From assembly GCF_946221105.1 (NCBI RefSeq), contig NZ_CAMICL010000024.1, positions 1-32,204 of the forward strand: DNA of 32,204 nt, in the 5' to 3' direction. The position numbers and the translations under genes are program-made. This document shows positions 16,634 through 23,584 of the stretch, piece after piece. This DNA is from an uncultured Corynebacterium sp. (GTDB lineage: Bacteria; Actinomycetota; Actinomycetes; Mycobacteriales; Mycobacteriaceae). The notes under the pieces are model-generated. The model saw only the letters and a program-made list of their open reading frames with translations. It did not search any database and had not been told where the DNA came from. Each line of letters begins with the position of its first letter. The first letter of the stretch is position 1.

Positions 16634-18073
16634 TTAGAAGCTGGAGCTGCCACCCCCGGCGCTGAATCCCGAGGAAGACACGGAGCTGCTGCTCGAGGAT
16701 GCCGCCTGATCCGCCTTCACGTTGGACTCGTGCCAGGCTTGCATGTGCACGTACGGGACGTATCCGCCGTACCAGAACCCGGATTCGTACACCGCCGGCG
16801 CGGTGAGCTTCTCGCGCTCCTTGACATCGCTGAACTGCTTCTTCTTCACCTGGTCCAGGATCACGCGGTAGTCGCCCAGCACGCGCACGAAGTCGTCCAC
16901 GAAGGTGGGGGAGGAGGGGTTGGCGTCCAGCGCCTCGATGCGCTGCATCAGCAGGTCCAGCTCGCGGCGCAGGCCGGAATCCTCCACATCGCTGCGGGCG
17001 CGCAGCACGTCCTCGCGGATGGTGCTCAGGTCCGCCCGGCGCGTGGCCGGGTCGCCGTGTTCAACGCCAAAGAGGCGGTCGATGTTGTCCTCGGCGTTGG
17101 AGACGTGGTCCACACTCTCCGCGGCGTCCGCAAGCTGCTTGTGGTGCTTGTACACGTCCTTATCGTCGTCCATGTTGATGGAGCTGAGTCCCTGCGCGCC
17201 GTGCACCAGTTCGTTCATGCCCAGGAAGCGGTCGCGCACTTCGGCCCACTGGCGGCGCAGCGTCTCGTCCGCAAACGCCGAAGACAGCGAGTTCGCCCGC
17301 ACGTCCACCTCGTCCAGGCGGCCTGCGAGGCGGGTGTACTCGTGGGTGACAAGCTCGTAGTCCTCGCGGGCTTTCGCAATTGCCTTACGACGATTGCTCC
17401 GCACCGCCACCACACCCGCACCAACCGCGGTAGCAGCGCCGAACCCGCCCATGCCGGCGCCGACGATCGCCCCGCCGCGGTCATTTTCCGCGCGATCGAA
17501 CTTCCGGTCCGAAAGCCCGTCCGCGTCCATGGCCAGGTTCGCCGTGCGGAACAGGCCGGAGGGAATGTTGCCTTCCTTCACGCCGGTTTTCATGGGATCT
17601 AGCAGGGATTCGCGATACGAGTCGTCGTCAAGCATGAGCTCTTGCGTGACATCGTCGCCGCCGTAGATGAACGCCTGGCGCGGATCCAGGCCGACGCCAA
17701 CGATGAGCACGCCGTCGGCGGGGCGGCCGTTTTCACCCTTGGACTGGTCGATCAGCTCGGGGTACTGCGAGCGCAGCAGCTCCTCAACGTCGTCGAGGAT
17801 GTTCTCGTGGTTGGTTTTGAACACCATGTAGTGGAAATCCGTGACCACGTCGGCCGCGTTGATGTTGGCGGTGTCGCGCTGCAGGCGCTGCTCGTCCTCG
17901 GGGGTGAGGACGTCCTGCGGGTCGTCGATAGTCGCGCTCGGCGCACCGGCTGCCTGGACGGTGAAGTGGTCGCGCTCCGGGGCGTCGATGGCGTTGTAGA
18001 CGGCACCCGCGCCACCAAGGCCCACAAGTGCGGCAACGCCAAAGACAGCAGCAATCTCTTTCATCATTCCCAT
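16634..18073 (-). CDS. Membrane protein, TPM / DUF5129-like
   Basis: This 479-residue envelope protein starts at ATG 18073. There is no ribosome site, but TACGCT lies 6 bases upstream, suggesting a leaderless message. Residues 5-28 form a hydrophobic signal/anchor. Residues about 45-190 resemble a TPM-type domain of the YgcG family, with DDPQDVLTPEDEQRL and DGVLIVGVGLDPRQAFIYGGD. A second membrane segment follows (about 205-226, Gly/Ala-rich), then a basic RSNRRKAIAK and a long helical region (230-420). The tail is Ser/Gly-rich and ends SAGGGSSSF, as seen in TPM-family proteins. It matches what I recall as the corynebacterial DUF5129 group; the function is unknown and an envelope role is likely. 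It is divergent from the four-paralog cluster, with about 100 bases between starts. Confidence 0.75.
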   Translation of the reverse strand: MGMMKEIAAVFGVAALVGLGGAGAVYNAIDAPERDHFTVQAAGAPSATIDDPQDVLTPEDEQRLQRDTANINAADVVTDFHYMVFKTNHENILDDVEELLRSQYPELIDQSKGENGRPADGVLIVGVGLDPRQAFIYGGDDVTQELMLDDDSYRESLLDPMKTGVKEGNIPSGLFRTANLAMDADGLSDRKFDRAENDRGGAIVGAGMGGFGAATAVGAGVVAVRSNRRKAIAKAREDYELVTHEYTRLAGRLDEVDVRANSLSSAFADETLRRQWAEVRDRFLGMNELVHGAQGLSSINMDDDKDVYKHHKQLADAAESVDHVSNAEDNIDRLFGVEHGDPATRRADLSTIREDVLRARSDVEDSGLRRELDLLMQRIEALDANPSSPTFVDDFVRVLGDYRVILDQVKKKQFSDVKEREKLTAPAVYESGFWYGGYVPYVHMQAWHESNVKADQAASSSSSSVSSSGFSAGGGSSSF

Positions 18074-18129
18074 GTGTTCAGCGTAACCCCGTGTAACGCA
18101 ATGTGACGGGTGGGCGATACGCTCTTTAC

Positions 18130-18154
18130 ACGTGTCAGATCACTGGCAGGTACC
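18130..18154 (+). promoter_or_regulatory. Shared promoter motif, paralog 1 (ACGTGT-N13-GGTACC)
   Basis: ACGTGT at 18130-18135 and GGTACC at 18149-18154 are separated by exactly 13 bases, the same spacing as before the other three paralogs. The second box lies 21 bases before ATG 18176. The upstream TTTGGACACATTTT element found before paralogs 2-4 is absent here; that stretch is occupied by the divergent gene's promoter. Confidence 0.5.
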
Positions 18155-18175
18155 CGATTACTTAAGGAGATTGCC

Positions 18176-18643
18176 ATGAAGCGCATCGCCACCGCTGCAG
18201 TCGCAGCAACCCTGTCCCTGTCCGCACTGTCCGCTCCGGCATTCGCCGCCGACGCTGACACCGTCCCGGCCAAGGAGAACCAGGGCAGCTCCGCCCAGGC
18301 TGAGGGCGACCAGGCTGGTGAGAAGGTCGGCTCCTCCGAGGTGTACAAGAAGTGCAAGGAGGGCAAGAAGGCTGAGGCAGAGAAGGGCAAGGCAGCTACC
18401 GCTGGCAAGGAGGCCACCGGCAAGGACGGCGACAAGGCCGAGCCGGGCAAGGAGAAGGGCTCCAACAACGCCACCGGTGAGTGCATCCAGGAGCTCATCG
18501 ACAACCCGGACACCAAGCCCGGCATCCTGGGCCTGCTGATCGGCGTCCCGGTTGCACTCATCGCCCTGATCGGCGCAGCAGCTGCCTTCTCCGGCGCTAT
18601 CCCGGGCTTCTCCCTCCCGGCCCTGCCGGGCCTGCCGATGTAA
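18176..18643 (+). CDS. Small exported protein, tandem paralog 1 of 4
   Basis: This is a 155-residue protein of unknown function. ATG 18176 is chosen because AAGGAG precedes it and the sequence then matches its three neighbours from MKRI onward; an extension to 18110 is not shared. Signal peptide 1-24 ends APAFA. The mature part holds SSEVYKKC and, later, GECIQ, with one Cys each, probably forming one disulfide. Between them is an insertion rich in K, E, A and G (about 65-100) that the paralogs lack. A membrane segment follows (about 120-140, LGLLIGVPVALIALIGAAAA), then the tail IPGFSLPALPGLPM. An N-out protein anchored by its C-terminus, in or near the cell envelope, is likely. Corynebacterial porins are similarly small, but these do not match the PorA/PorB/PorH sequences I know. 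Confidence 0.82.
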   Translation: MKRIATAAVAATLSLSALSAPAFAADADTVPAKENQGSSAQAEGDQAGEKVGSSEVYKKCKEGKKAEAEKGKAATAGKEATGKDGDKAEPGKEKGSNNATGECIQELIDNPDTKPGILGLLIGVPVALIALIGAAAAFSGAIPGFSLPALPGLPM

Positions 18644-18665
18644 TTCGGCTCGCCTGAGCTTCTTA

Positions 18666-18696
18666 CGGTCCGCTCCCATCGTGGGGCGGGCCGTTT
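18666..18696 (+). terminator. Terminator after paralog 1
   Basis: The stem CGGTCCGCTCC / GGGGCGGGCCG (18666-18676 and 18683-18693, with three G-T pairs) is followed by a short TTTGT. The T run is weak, so some read-through is possible. Confidence 0.65.
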
Positions 18697-18703
18697 GTCA
18701 TAT

Positions 18704-18776
18704 CTCGGTTTGGACACATTTTGCTGAGTTGCCCTGCAGCACTTCATGGATACGTGTTCTCCTTGCTCAAGGTAAC
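18704..18776 (+). promoter_or_regulatory. Composite promoter region, paralog 2
   Basis: Three elements have the same spacing as before paralogs 3 and 4. They are a 27-base element containing TTTGGACACATTTT (18704-18730), then 21 bases, ACGTGT (18752-18757), 13 bases and GGTAAC (18771-18776). The spacers themselves differ, so the elements look selected rather than merely copied. Confidence 0.6.
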
Positions 18777-18799
18777 CCAACCAACACAAGGAAAACCCC

Positions 18800-19207
18800 A
18801 TGAAGCGCATCGCCGCCGCTGCCGTCGCAGCAACCGTGTCCCTGTCCGCAGTTGCCACCCCGGCTTTCGCAGCCGAGGAGAAGGGCGGCTCCTCCGAGTT
18901 CTACAAGGGGTGCAAGTCCTATGCAGATGAGGACTTCGCTGACTTTAAAGAGCTGAAGAAAACGAAGACTGAGGCTGAGGTGGAGAAGATCAAGACCGGT
19001 GCCTACGGCAAGTGGAACAGCTCCACCCCATCGGGTGTTTGCATCAAGATGATGGCTGATAACGACAACGAGTACCGCTCCAACGTCCTGGGCCTGCTGA
19101 TCGGCGTCCCGGTCGCCCTCGTCGCACTGCTCGGCGCAGCAGGCGCCGCATACGCCGGCATGATCCCGGGTGTTTCCCTCCCGGCCCTGCCGGGCCTGCC
19201 GATGTAG
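18800..19207 (+). CDS. Small exported protein, tandem paralog 2 of 4
   Basis: This 135-residue paralog has signal peptide 1-24 (ending TPAFA), SSEFYKGC, a charged helical middle and SGVCIKMM. A membrane segment (about 96-120, LGLLIGVPVALVALLGAAGAAYAG) follows, then IPGVSLPALPGLPM. The ribosome site AAGGA lies 8 bases before ATG. The C-terminal third is nearly identical to paralog 1 at the DNA level, which suggests recent duplication or gene conversion, while the middle differs strongly. The single Cys pair is conserved. The function is unknown. Confidence 0.85.
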   Translation: MKRIAAAAVAATVSLSAVATPAFAAEEKGGSSEFYKGCKSYADEDFADFKELKKTKTEAEVEKIKTGAYGKWNSSTPSGVCIKMMADNDNEYRSNVLGLLIGVPVALVALLGAAGAAYAGMIPGVSLPALPGLPM

Positions 19208-19230
19208 TTCGGCTCGCCTGAGCGTTTCTC

Positions 19231-19262
19231 GGCCCGTTCCCGTTGTGGGGCGGGCCTTTTTT
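19231..19262 (+). terminator. Terminator after paralog 2
   Basis: The stem GGCCCGTTCC / GGGGCGGGCC (partly G-T paired) is followed by TTTTTT at 19257-19262, a good intrinsic terminator 24 bases past the stop. Confidence 0.85.
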
Positions 19263-19267
19263 CATGT

Positions 19268-19340
19268 CTCGGTTTGGACACATTTTGCTGAGTTACGCTG
19301 CAGCAGTCTGTGCACACGTGTTCTCTTTACAGCTGTTAAC
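19268..19340 (+). promoter_or_regulatory. Composite promoter region, paralog 3
   Basis: The TTTGGACACATTTT-containing element (19268-19294) is followed after 21 bases by ACGTGT (19316-19321) and after 13 more by GTTAAC (19335-19340). This is the same geometry as paralogs 2 and 4. Confidence 0.6.
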
Positions 19341-19363
19341 CCAACCAACACAAGGAGAACACT

Positions 19364-19738
19364 ATGAAGCGCATCATCACAGCTGCGATCGCAGGAACCC
19401 TGTCCCTGTCGGTTTTGAGTGTTCCGGCGCACGCAGCTGAGGACGAGAAGACCTCGTCTGAGGTCTACCAGCACTGCCGTGGTCTGGTGGGCTCCGCGAA
19501 TGAGAAGGAGAAGGAAGAACTGCGACAGAACGGTGGCTCCTCCAATCCGGACGCCGTGTGCATCAAGAGCATGCTCAACAGCCCGACCTACCGCGGCGGT
19601 GTCATCGCTGTCTTGGTCGGTGTCCCGCTCGCCCTTGTGGCGCTGCTGGGCGCAGCCGCCGCAGCTTTCGGCATGATTCCGGGCGTTTCCATTCCAGGTG
19701 CCCCGGCTATGCCTGAGATTCCGAAGCTGCCGATGTAG
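19364..19738 (+). CDS. Small exported protein, tandem paralog 3 of 4
   Basis: This is the 124-residue, shortest member of the family. The signal peptide 1-24 ends VPAHA, then SSEVYQHC, a short charged region and DAVCIKSM follow. The membrane segment (about 82-104, VIAVLVGVPLALVALLGAAAAA) precedes a diverged tail IPGVSIPGAPAMPEIPKLPM, longer and more Pro-rich than in its neighbours but still ending LPM. The ribosome site AAGGAG lies 8 bases before ATG. The two cysteines and the LPM end are the invariant features of the group. Confidence 0.85.
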   Translation: MKRIITAAIAGTLSLSVLSVPAHAAEDEKTSSEVYQHCRGLVGSANEKEKEELRQNGGSSNPDAVCIKSMLNSPTYRGGVIAVLVGVPLALVALLGAAAAAFGMIPGVSIPGAPAMPEIPKLPM

Positions 19739-19752
19739 TCCGGTTCATCCCC

Positions 19753-19785
19753 AGCCCGTTCCTGCGCGTGGAACGGGCTTCATTT
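19753..19785 (+). terminator. Terminator after paralog 3
   Basis: A perfect 10-base-pair stem AGCCCGTTCC / GGAACGGGCT (19753-19762 and 19770-19779) with a 7-base loop is followed by TCATTT. Confidence 0.8.
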
Positions 19786-19789
19786 ATGT

Positions 19790-19862
19790 CTCGATTTGGA
19801 CACATTTTCCTGATTTGGTGGAAACTTTTTCATAGACAAGTGTTTACTTCATGCCAGGTAAT
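19790..19862 (+). promoter_or_regulatory. Composite promoter region, paralog 4
   Basis: The TTTGGACACATTTT element (19790-19816) is followed after 21 bases by AAGTGT (19838-19843) and after 13 more by GGTAAT (19857-19862). The spacer sequence is unrelated to those of paralogs 2 and 3, which argues that the boxes and their spacing are under selection. Confidence 0.6.
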
Positions 19863-19885
19863 CAAACCGACATAAGGAGAATCCT

Positions 19886-20302
19886 ATGAAGCGCATCACC
19901 TCCGCTGCACTTGTAGCGACCATGTCCGTGTCCGTCCTCGCTGCACCGGCATTCGCCGCTGAAGGCGACGAGAAGATGGGGTCCTCCGAGGCGTACCAGA
20001 AGTGCCTCAAGGCTCAGAAAGATATCAAGGAGGACATCGACAAAGCTCCGACCGCAGACCAAAAGGAGCGTCTCCAGAAGATTGTTGACGAGTCCCGCGA
20101 AAAGGTTGGAGTCGGCAGCTCCACCGATTCCGGTGTCTGCATCAAGGCCATGACCCACGAGGACAGCAAGTACCGCTCCTCCGCTCTGGGTGTCCTGATC
20201 GGCGTGCCGCTCGCCCTCGTTGCACTGCTCGGCGCAGCAGCAGCATTCTCCGGCTCCATCCCGGGCCTTTCCCTGCCGGCTATGCCGAACCTGCCGATGT
20301 AA
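19886..20302 (+). CDS. Small exported protein, tandem paralog 4 of 4
   Basis: This 138-residue member has signal peptide 1-24 (ending APAFA), SSEAYQKC, a lysine/aspartate-rich helical middle (about 40-72), SGVCIKAM, a membrane segment (about 99-122, LGVLIGVPLALVALLGAAAAF) and the tail IPGLSLPAMPNLPM. The ribosome site AAGGAG lies 7 bases before ATG. It has the same architecture as paralogs 1-3. I infer a surface or periplasmic role with one disulfide; what it binds is unknown. Confidence 0.85.
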   Translation: MKRITSAALVATMSVSVLAAPAFAAEGDEKMGSSEAYQKCLKAQKDIKEDIDKAPTADQKERLQKIVDESREKVGVGSSTDSGVCIKAMTHEDSKYRSSALGVLIGVPLALVALLGAAAAFSGSIPGLSLPAMPNLPM

Positions 20303-20335
20303 AGAGCACTCAATCGTCTTAGCCGACTACCTGAC

Positions 20336-20374
20336 ATGACCCGGTTTCCGCAGCGTGGGGGCCGGGTCATTGTT
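20336..20374 (+). terminator. Terminator after paralog 4
   Basis: A 9-base-pair stem ATGACCCGG / CCGGGTCAT (20336-20344 and 20362-20370) with a 17-base loop is followed by TGTTCT. The T run is poor, but the stem is strong. Confidence 0.65.
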
Positions 20375-20494
20375 CTGCCACCGACAAGTACGAAAGCTTT
20401 CCGCAGCTTCCAAAGTATTTCGCAGACAGGCTCCGTAGAAAGTTTGTGATCCGGGCGAGACACCCGGGATGAATCCGACACGAGAAGGAGAATT

Positions 20495-20917
20495 ATGTCT
20501 GCAAACACTCGTATTGCCGCATCGGCTACCGCACTCGTGCTGGCTGCCGCCGGCCTCACCGCCTGCAACGACAGCGACGGTGACACCGACACCACCGGCG
20601 TGAACCCGTCCGGTGCCGTGTCCTCCGAGGACCCGGTGTCCGGCGGTTCTTCCTCCGGCGGTTCCATGTCCGACAGCTCCGCTGGCGGCTCTTCCGCGGG
20701 TGGTTCCTCTGTCGGCGGTTCCTCCGCAGACGGCTCCGTGTCTGACGGCTCCGCAGGTGGCTCCATGTCCGGCGGTTCTTCCGCGGGTGGCTCCTCCGCA
20801 GGCGGTTCCGCATCCGGCGACACCGGCCTCGGTGGCGCTGAGATGACGGACTCCCCGCTGGGCGGCGCTGAGGCCCCGGAGGCGGTTGACCCGCTGAGCC
20901 CGCAGGTCACGCCGTAA
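20495..20917 (+). CDS. Ser/Gly-repeat lipoprotein
   Basis: This 140-residue exported lipoprotein starts at ATG 20495, with AAGGAG 6 bases upstream. The signal peptide ends in a lipobox with AGLTAC, so Cys24 should be lipidated. Acidic residues follow (DSDGDTD), then a low-complexity region of GGSS-type repeats (about 47-108, alternating GGSSAGGSS, GSMSD, GSVSD) and a short Pro-rich end. The repeats are imperfect at the DNA level (units near GGCGGTTCTTCC at 20640-20815), so length variation between strains would be expected. Its role is probably as a flexible, surface-exposed stalk; no enzymatic domain is present. Confidence 0.82.
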   Translation: MSANTRIAASATALVLAAAGLTACNDSDGDTDTTGVNPSGAVSSEDPVSGGSSSGGSMSDSSAGGSSAGGSSVGGSSADGSVSDGSAGGSMSGGSSAGGSSAGGSASGDTGLGGAEMTDSPLGGAEAPEAVDPLSPQVTP

Positions 20918-20930
20918 ACACATCGGCCTA

Positions 20931-20975
20931 AAGGCGCCGGTGCGGAGTTTCCCTTCCTCCGCACCGGCGCCTTTT
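20931..20975. terminator. Strong bidirectional terminator
   Basis: A stem of 14 or more base pairs, GGCGCCGGTGCGGA / TCCGCACCGGCGCC, within 20933-20971 is followed by TTTT on the plus strand, with a short T run on the minus side. It serves the lipoprotein gene and the converging minus-strand gene ending at 20981. Confidence 0.9.
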
Positions 20976-20980
20976 CGCAG

Positions 20981-21688
20981 TTAGAACGGCTCCTGCACCG
21001 CGCGCGTGATCACCACTGCGTCGGCGTCGATGTGCTCGTGCAATTGCCTCTCGACGTCCTCCGGCCCATCCGACGTCAACAGCCACCCCGCCCACGCGTC
21101 CTTGCCGGGGGAGAAGTACCCGTCGCCCTTGCCGATAATATTCAGCGTGGCATCGCGAAGCCACAGGGGACCGACCAGCCCCGCGTGCTCCGTGCCCTCC
21201 AGCGGGGCCACGTATGGCTGGTAGGCGACGGCGTTGAGGTCGGCCACGGTGTCGTCGAAAAGCTTCTGCGCAAGCAGCATGTGCTCGGGTGAGCCGAGGT
21301 AGACGATGGTGGTCAGCGACAGGGTGCCGTGCGGCTCGTCGCGGAGCGTGAGGTCGGTTAAGCCGCCGAGGCTGGCGGGGAGGTGCGTCGGCGCGTCGTG
21401 GTCCTCGAAGAAGAATTTCTCGATGGCGTTGTCGCGGTTGGTGGTAGCAAAGTCCACGAGGGCGTTGAGCTCGTACAGCCGCATCTGGTCCGGGGCGGGC
21501 AGGTTGTCGTAGGCCGCCTGGCAGCGCAGGTCCCAGAGGGTGAACTCGTCCTCGATGGGGTGCGGGCGAGGGGAGACCGCCGAGATGACAGCGCCGCTGG
21601 TTTCGATGCGCTCCCGGTAGAGCTCGTACGCCTCCTCGAGGTCGCGCTCGTGGGCCACGAAGTGGGTGGTGACGATCTCGAAGGGCAT
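20981..21688 (-). CDS. Conserved hypothetical protein
   Basis: I do not recognise this 235-residue soluble protein. It has no signal peptide or membrane segment. It is acidic, with features such as HERDLEEAYELYRERIE near the N-terminus, DEFTLWDLRCQAAYDNLPAP, NRDNAIEKFFFEDHDAP and GDGYFSPGKDAWAGWLLTSDGPEDVERQLHEHI near the end, the last part suggesting an alpha-beta domain. I take ATG 21688; a TTG at 21694 is also possible. No Shine-Dalgarno is present, so it may be leaderless (TATCGACT lies about 12 bases upstream). The neighbouring genes do not clarify its function. Confidence 0.7.
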   Translation of the reverse strand: MPFEIVTTHFVAHERDLEEAYELYRERIETSGAVISAVSPRPHPIEDEFTLWDLRCQAAYDNLPAPDQMRLYELNALVDFATTNRDNAIEKFFFEDHDAPTHLPASLGGLTDLTLRDEPHGTLSLTTIVYLGSPEHMLLAQKLFDDTVADLNAVAYQPYVAPLEGTEHAGLVGPLWLRDATLNIIGKGDGYFSPGKDAWAGWLLTSDGPEDVERQLHEHIDADAVVITRAVQEPF

Positions 21689-21741
21689 GCGCAAGAGGGT
21701 AGTCGATAGCGGCGGGCGCGGGGCGGTGCGGGAGCCGGCAA

Positions 21742-21757
21742 TGTTTCACGTGAAACA
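21742..21757. other. parS: parS site, perfect consensus (TGTTTCACGTGAAACA)
   Basis: All 16 bases match the canonical bacterial parS sequence. It is intergenic, between the start of the hypothetical gene and the terminator of the symporter gene. Confidence 0.93.
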
Positions 21758-21762
21758 CGGGC

Positions 21763-21788
21763 AAAAGAAAACCGCCCCGGAGGGCGGT
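21763..21788 (-). terminator. Terminator of the symporter gene
   Basis: The minus strand reads a 7-base-pair stem ACCGCCC / GGGCGGT with a 4-base loop (plus coordinates 21771-21777 and 21782-21788), followed by TTTCTTTT. It ends 5 bases from a parS site. Confidence 0.85.
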
Positions 21789-21811
21789 TCGGCGCGGAAA
21801 GCAGGGGACTG

Positions 21812-23041
21812 CTACACGGCGGTGGAGCCGGTGGCGGGGGCCGAAGGCTCGTCGATAGGCGACTGCTTGTGAATCTTGCCCGAAGCGAACTTGTTCACGA
21901 TGAGCGCGACCGCGCCGTCGCCGGTGACGTTGGCGGCGGTGCCGAAGGAGTCGACGACGATGTAGGACGCGATCATGAGCGAGAGCATCGAGTCGTCGAA
22001 GCCGAGGTTGGACTGCAGCAGGCCCGCTGCCGCCATGATGGCGCCGCCCGGCACGCCCGGGGCCGCGATCATCATGATGCCCAGCAGGAGGATGAAGCCG
22101 AAGATCTGGCCGCCGGTGATGTCCAGGCTGGCCATGTAGACGATGGACAGGGCGTAGAGCATGATCTTCATCATCGAGCCGGACAGCTGGATGGTGGCGC
22201 ACAGCGGGACCACGAAGCCGGCGACGTCCTCGTCCACATTGTTCTTCAGCGTGGACTCGTAGGTGACCGGGATGGTTGCCGCAGACGACGAGGTACCCAG
22301 GGCGGTGAAGTACGCCGGCAGCATGTTCTTCAGGGCCTTGAACGGGTTCACGCCCGCGACCGCGCCGGCCACGAGGAACTGCAGCAGCACGATGATCACG
22401 GTCATGACCACGGACAGCAGCAGCACCACGCCCATGGCGGCCATGGTGTCGCCGAAGTTCTCGTTCATGCCCAGGCCCAGGAAGGTGCCGAAGATGTACA
22501 GCGGCAGCAGCGGGATCACGAAGGTGACCACGACCTTGAGCACGACGTCGTTGAGCTCCTGAAGCACGTTGTACAGGTTGTCGGACTTCACGGCCGTCAT
22601 GGCCAGGCCCACGATGAACGCGAGCAACAGGGCGGACATGATGGCCAGCGGCGGCGGCATCTCAACGGTGAAGTAGGGGGTCAGGCCACCCTCCTCCGGG
22701 TCGGCCACGTTTGTGATCAGGTCTTTGCCGGCCAGCAGCTTCGGGTACAGCGCGTTACCGGTGCCCCAGGCGATCAGGCCGGAGATGACGGTGGAGCTGA
22801 ACGCCACGCCCGCAGTGATGCCCAGCCACTTGCCGGCGCCGCGGCCCAGTCCCGCAATCGCGGGCGCGATGAGCGCGAAGATCAGCACCGGCACGAAGAA
22901 GGCGAGGAAGTTGGAGAACAGGCCGTTGAAGGTGATAAAGACACGAGCAAGCCAGTCCGGGAAGAACAGGCTGCACAGGAACCCGAGAATGATGGCGACA
23001 ACTACCCGGAAGAGCAGTGACCCTAGAAGCTTACTTTTCAT
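21812..23041 (-). CDS. Dicarboxylate/amino acid:cation symporter (DAACS family)
   Basis: This 409-residue secondary transporter takes up dicarboxylates or acidic/neutral amino acids with Na+ or H+. ATG 23041 is chosen: TATAAT lies close upstream and the protein begins with a normal membrane helix. A long frame extension to 23719 is antisense to other genes. About eight membrane helices are visible. The hairpin-1 motif SSSAATIP (251-258) is intact. The helix-7 motif that is NMDGT in glutamate transporters reads QLSGS (285-289), so the cation-binding site differs and the substrate is uncertain. Residues GVPGG in the C-terminal part (about 327-331) fit hairpin 2. The GltP/SstT/DctA group is the right superfamily; I do not assign a member. 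Confidence 0.9.
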   Translation of the reverse strand: MKSKLLGSLLFRVVVAIILGFLCSLFFPDWLARVFITFNGLFSNFLAFFVPVLIFALIAPAIAGLGRGAGKWLGITAGVAFSSTVISGLIAWGTGNALYPKLLAGKDLITNVADPEEGGLTPYFTVEMPPPLAIMSALLLAFIVGLAMTAVKSDNLYNVLQELNDVVLKVVVTFVIPLLPLYIFGTFLGLGMNENFGDTMAAMGVVLLLSVVMTVIIVLLQFLVAGAVAGVNPFKALKNMLPAYFTALGTSSSAATIPVTYESTLKNNVDEDVAGFVVPLCATIQLSGSMMKIMLYALSIVYMASLDITGGQIFGFILLLGIMMIAAPGVPGGAIMAAAGLLQSNLGFDDSMLSLMIASYIVVDSFGTAANVTGDGAVALIVNKFASGKIHKQSPIDEPSAPATGSTAV

Positions 23042-23066
23042 GTGTCCAGGGTAGCCGGTAATTATA
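23041..23066 (-). promoter_or_regulatory. Promoter of the symporter gene
   Basis: A perfect -10 TATAAT lies at 23066-23061 on the minus strand. The implied transcript start leaves only about 13 bases before ATG 23041, with no Shine-Dalgarno. The -35 region is weak. Confidence 0.65.
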
Positions 23067-23128
23067 CAGCACACTGCATTTTGTTGCCCTTTTCTTTCGT
23101 GTCTGCCCACGCCGTATGCTTGAAAGGC

Positions 23129-23578
23129 ATGAGCCCGTTTGAAAATATGAGCACTCTCAACGTCGTTGTCGGCATCATCTTTATCCTGCTGACCCTGCTT
23201 CTGCTCATCCCCGGCGCGCTGGCGTCCATGGGCAACCTGCCGGGCAACAAGTGGTTCGGCCTCCACGTCCCTGCGGTGCGCAAGGACCGCGCGATTTGGG
23301 ACCAGGCCCACAAAGTCGCCGGCCCGTTCTGGGTGCTGGCGGCGGTGGCGCTCGCGTTCGGCGCGGCATTTTCCTTCATCGCCTCCGGGTGGATGTGGGT
23401 GCTGCCGGTGGTGGCGCTGGTGGCGGCCGTCGTCGCGGCGTCGCTCGGCGGCAACTTCGGCGCGCGTGCGGCCGCTGCCGTGGAGCAGGCGCGTGAGCAG
23501 CAGGCGGAGGAGCCCAAGCCCGCAGTGAACATCGATGCTTTGCGACGAGCCGCCGGCCACGCCGACGAACAGAAGTAG
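23129..23578 (+). CDS. SdpI-family membrane protein
   Basis: This 149-residue protein starts at ATG 23129. TATGCT lies 8 bases upstream and there is no usable Shine-Dalgarno spacing, so a leaderless transcript is likely; ATG 23147 is an alternative. It has a hydrophobic N-terminal helix (about 8-30), then the SdpI-family signature GNLPGNKWFGLHVPAVRKDRAIW followed by HKVAGPFW. Two more membrane helices (about 65-115) and a charged cytoplasmic tail follow. B. subtilis SdpI protects cells from the SdpC toxin, but most family members have no known role, so immunity is not implied. The HTH gene starts only a few bases downstream. Confidence 0.82.
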   Translation: MSPFENMSTLNVVVGIIFILLTLLLLIPGALASMGNLPGNKWFGLHVPAVRKDRAIWDQAHKVAGPFWVLAAVALAFGAAFSFIASGWMWVLPVVALVAAVVAASLGGNFGARAAAAVEQAREQQAEEPKPAVNIDALRRAAGHADEQK

Positions 23579-23584
23579 GTGCCC

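Larger units (their letters stand above)
18130..20370 (+). repeat. Tandem array of four promoter-gene-terminator units
   Basis: Four head-to-tail units of about 520-680 bases each contain a promoter of shared layout, one gene and one hairpin terminator. Similarity is highest in the signal-peptide region, the membrane segment/tail and the promoter boxes, and lowest in the charged middle of the proteins. Units 1-2 (3' ends) and 2-3 (upstream regions) are closest to each other. Confidence 0.8.

Noticed and set aside
18176..20302. Identification of the tandem paralogs as PorA/PorH or PorB porins
   Set aside because: Size is similar, but the sequence pattern, particularly the LIGVP membrane segment and LPM tail, does not match those I know.
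20640..20815. Possible CRISPR-like short repeats
   Set aside because: The repeats are imperfect, in frame and encode Ser/Gly; there are no unique spacers.
23129..23578. Bacteriocin immunity function for the SdpI-family protein
   Set aside because: No toxin gene of the SdpC type is nearby, and most family members have no such role.
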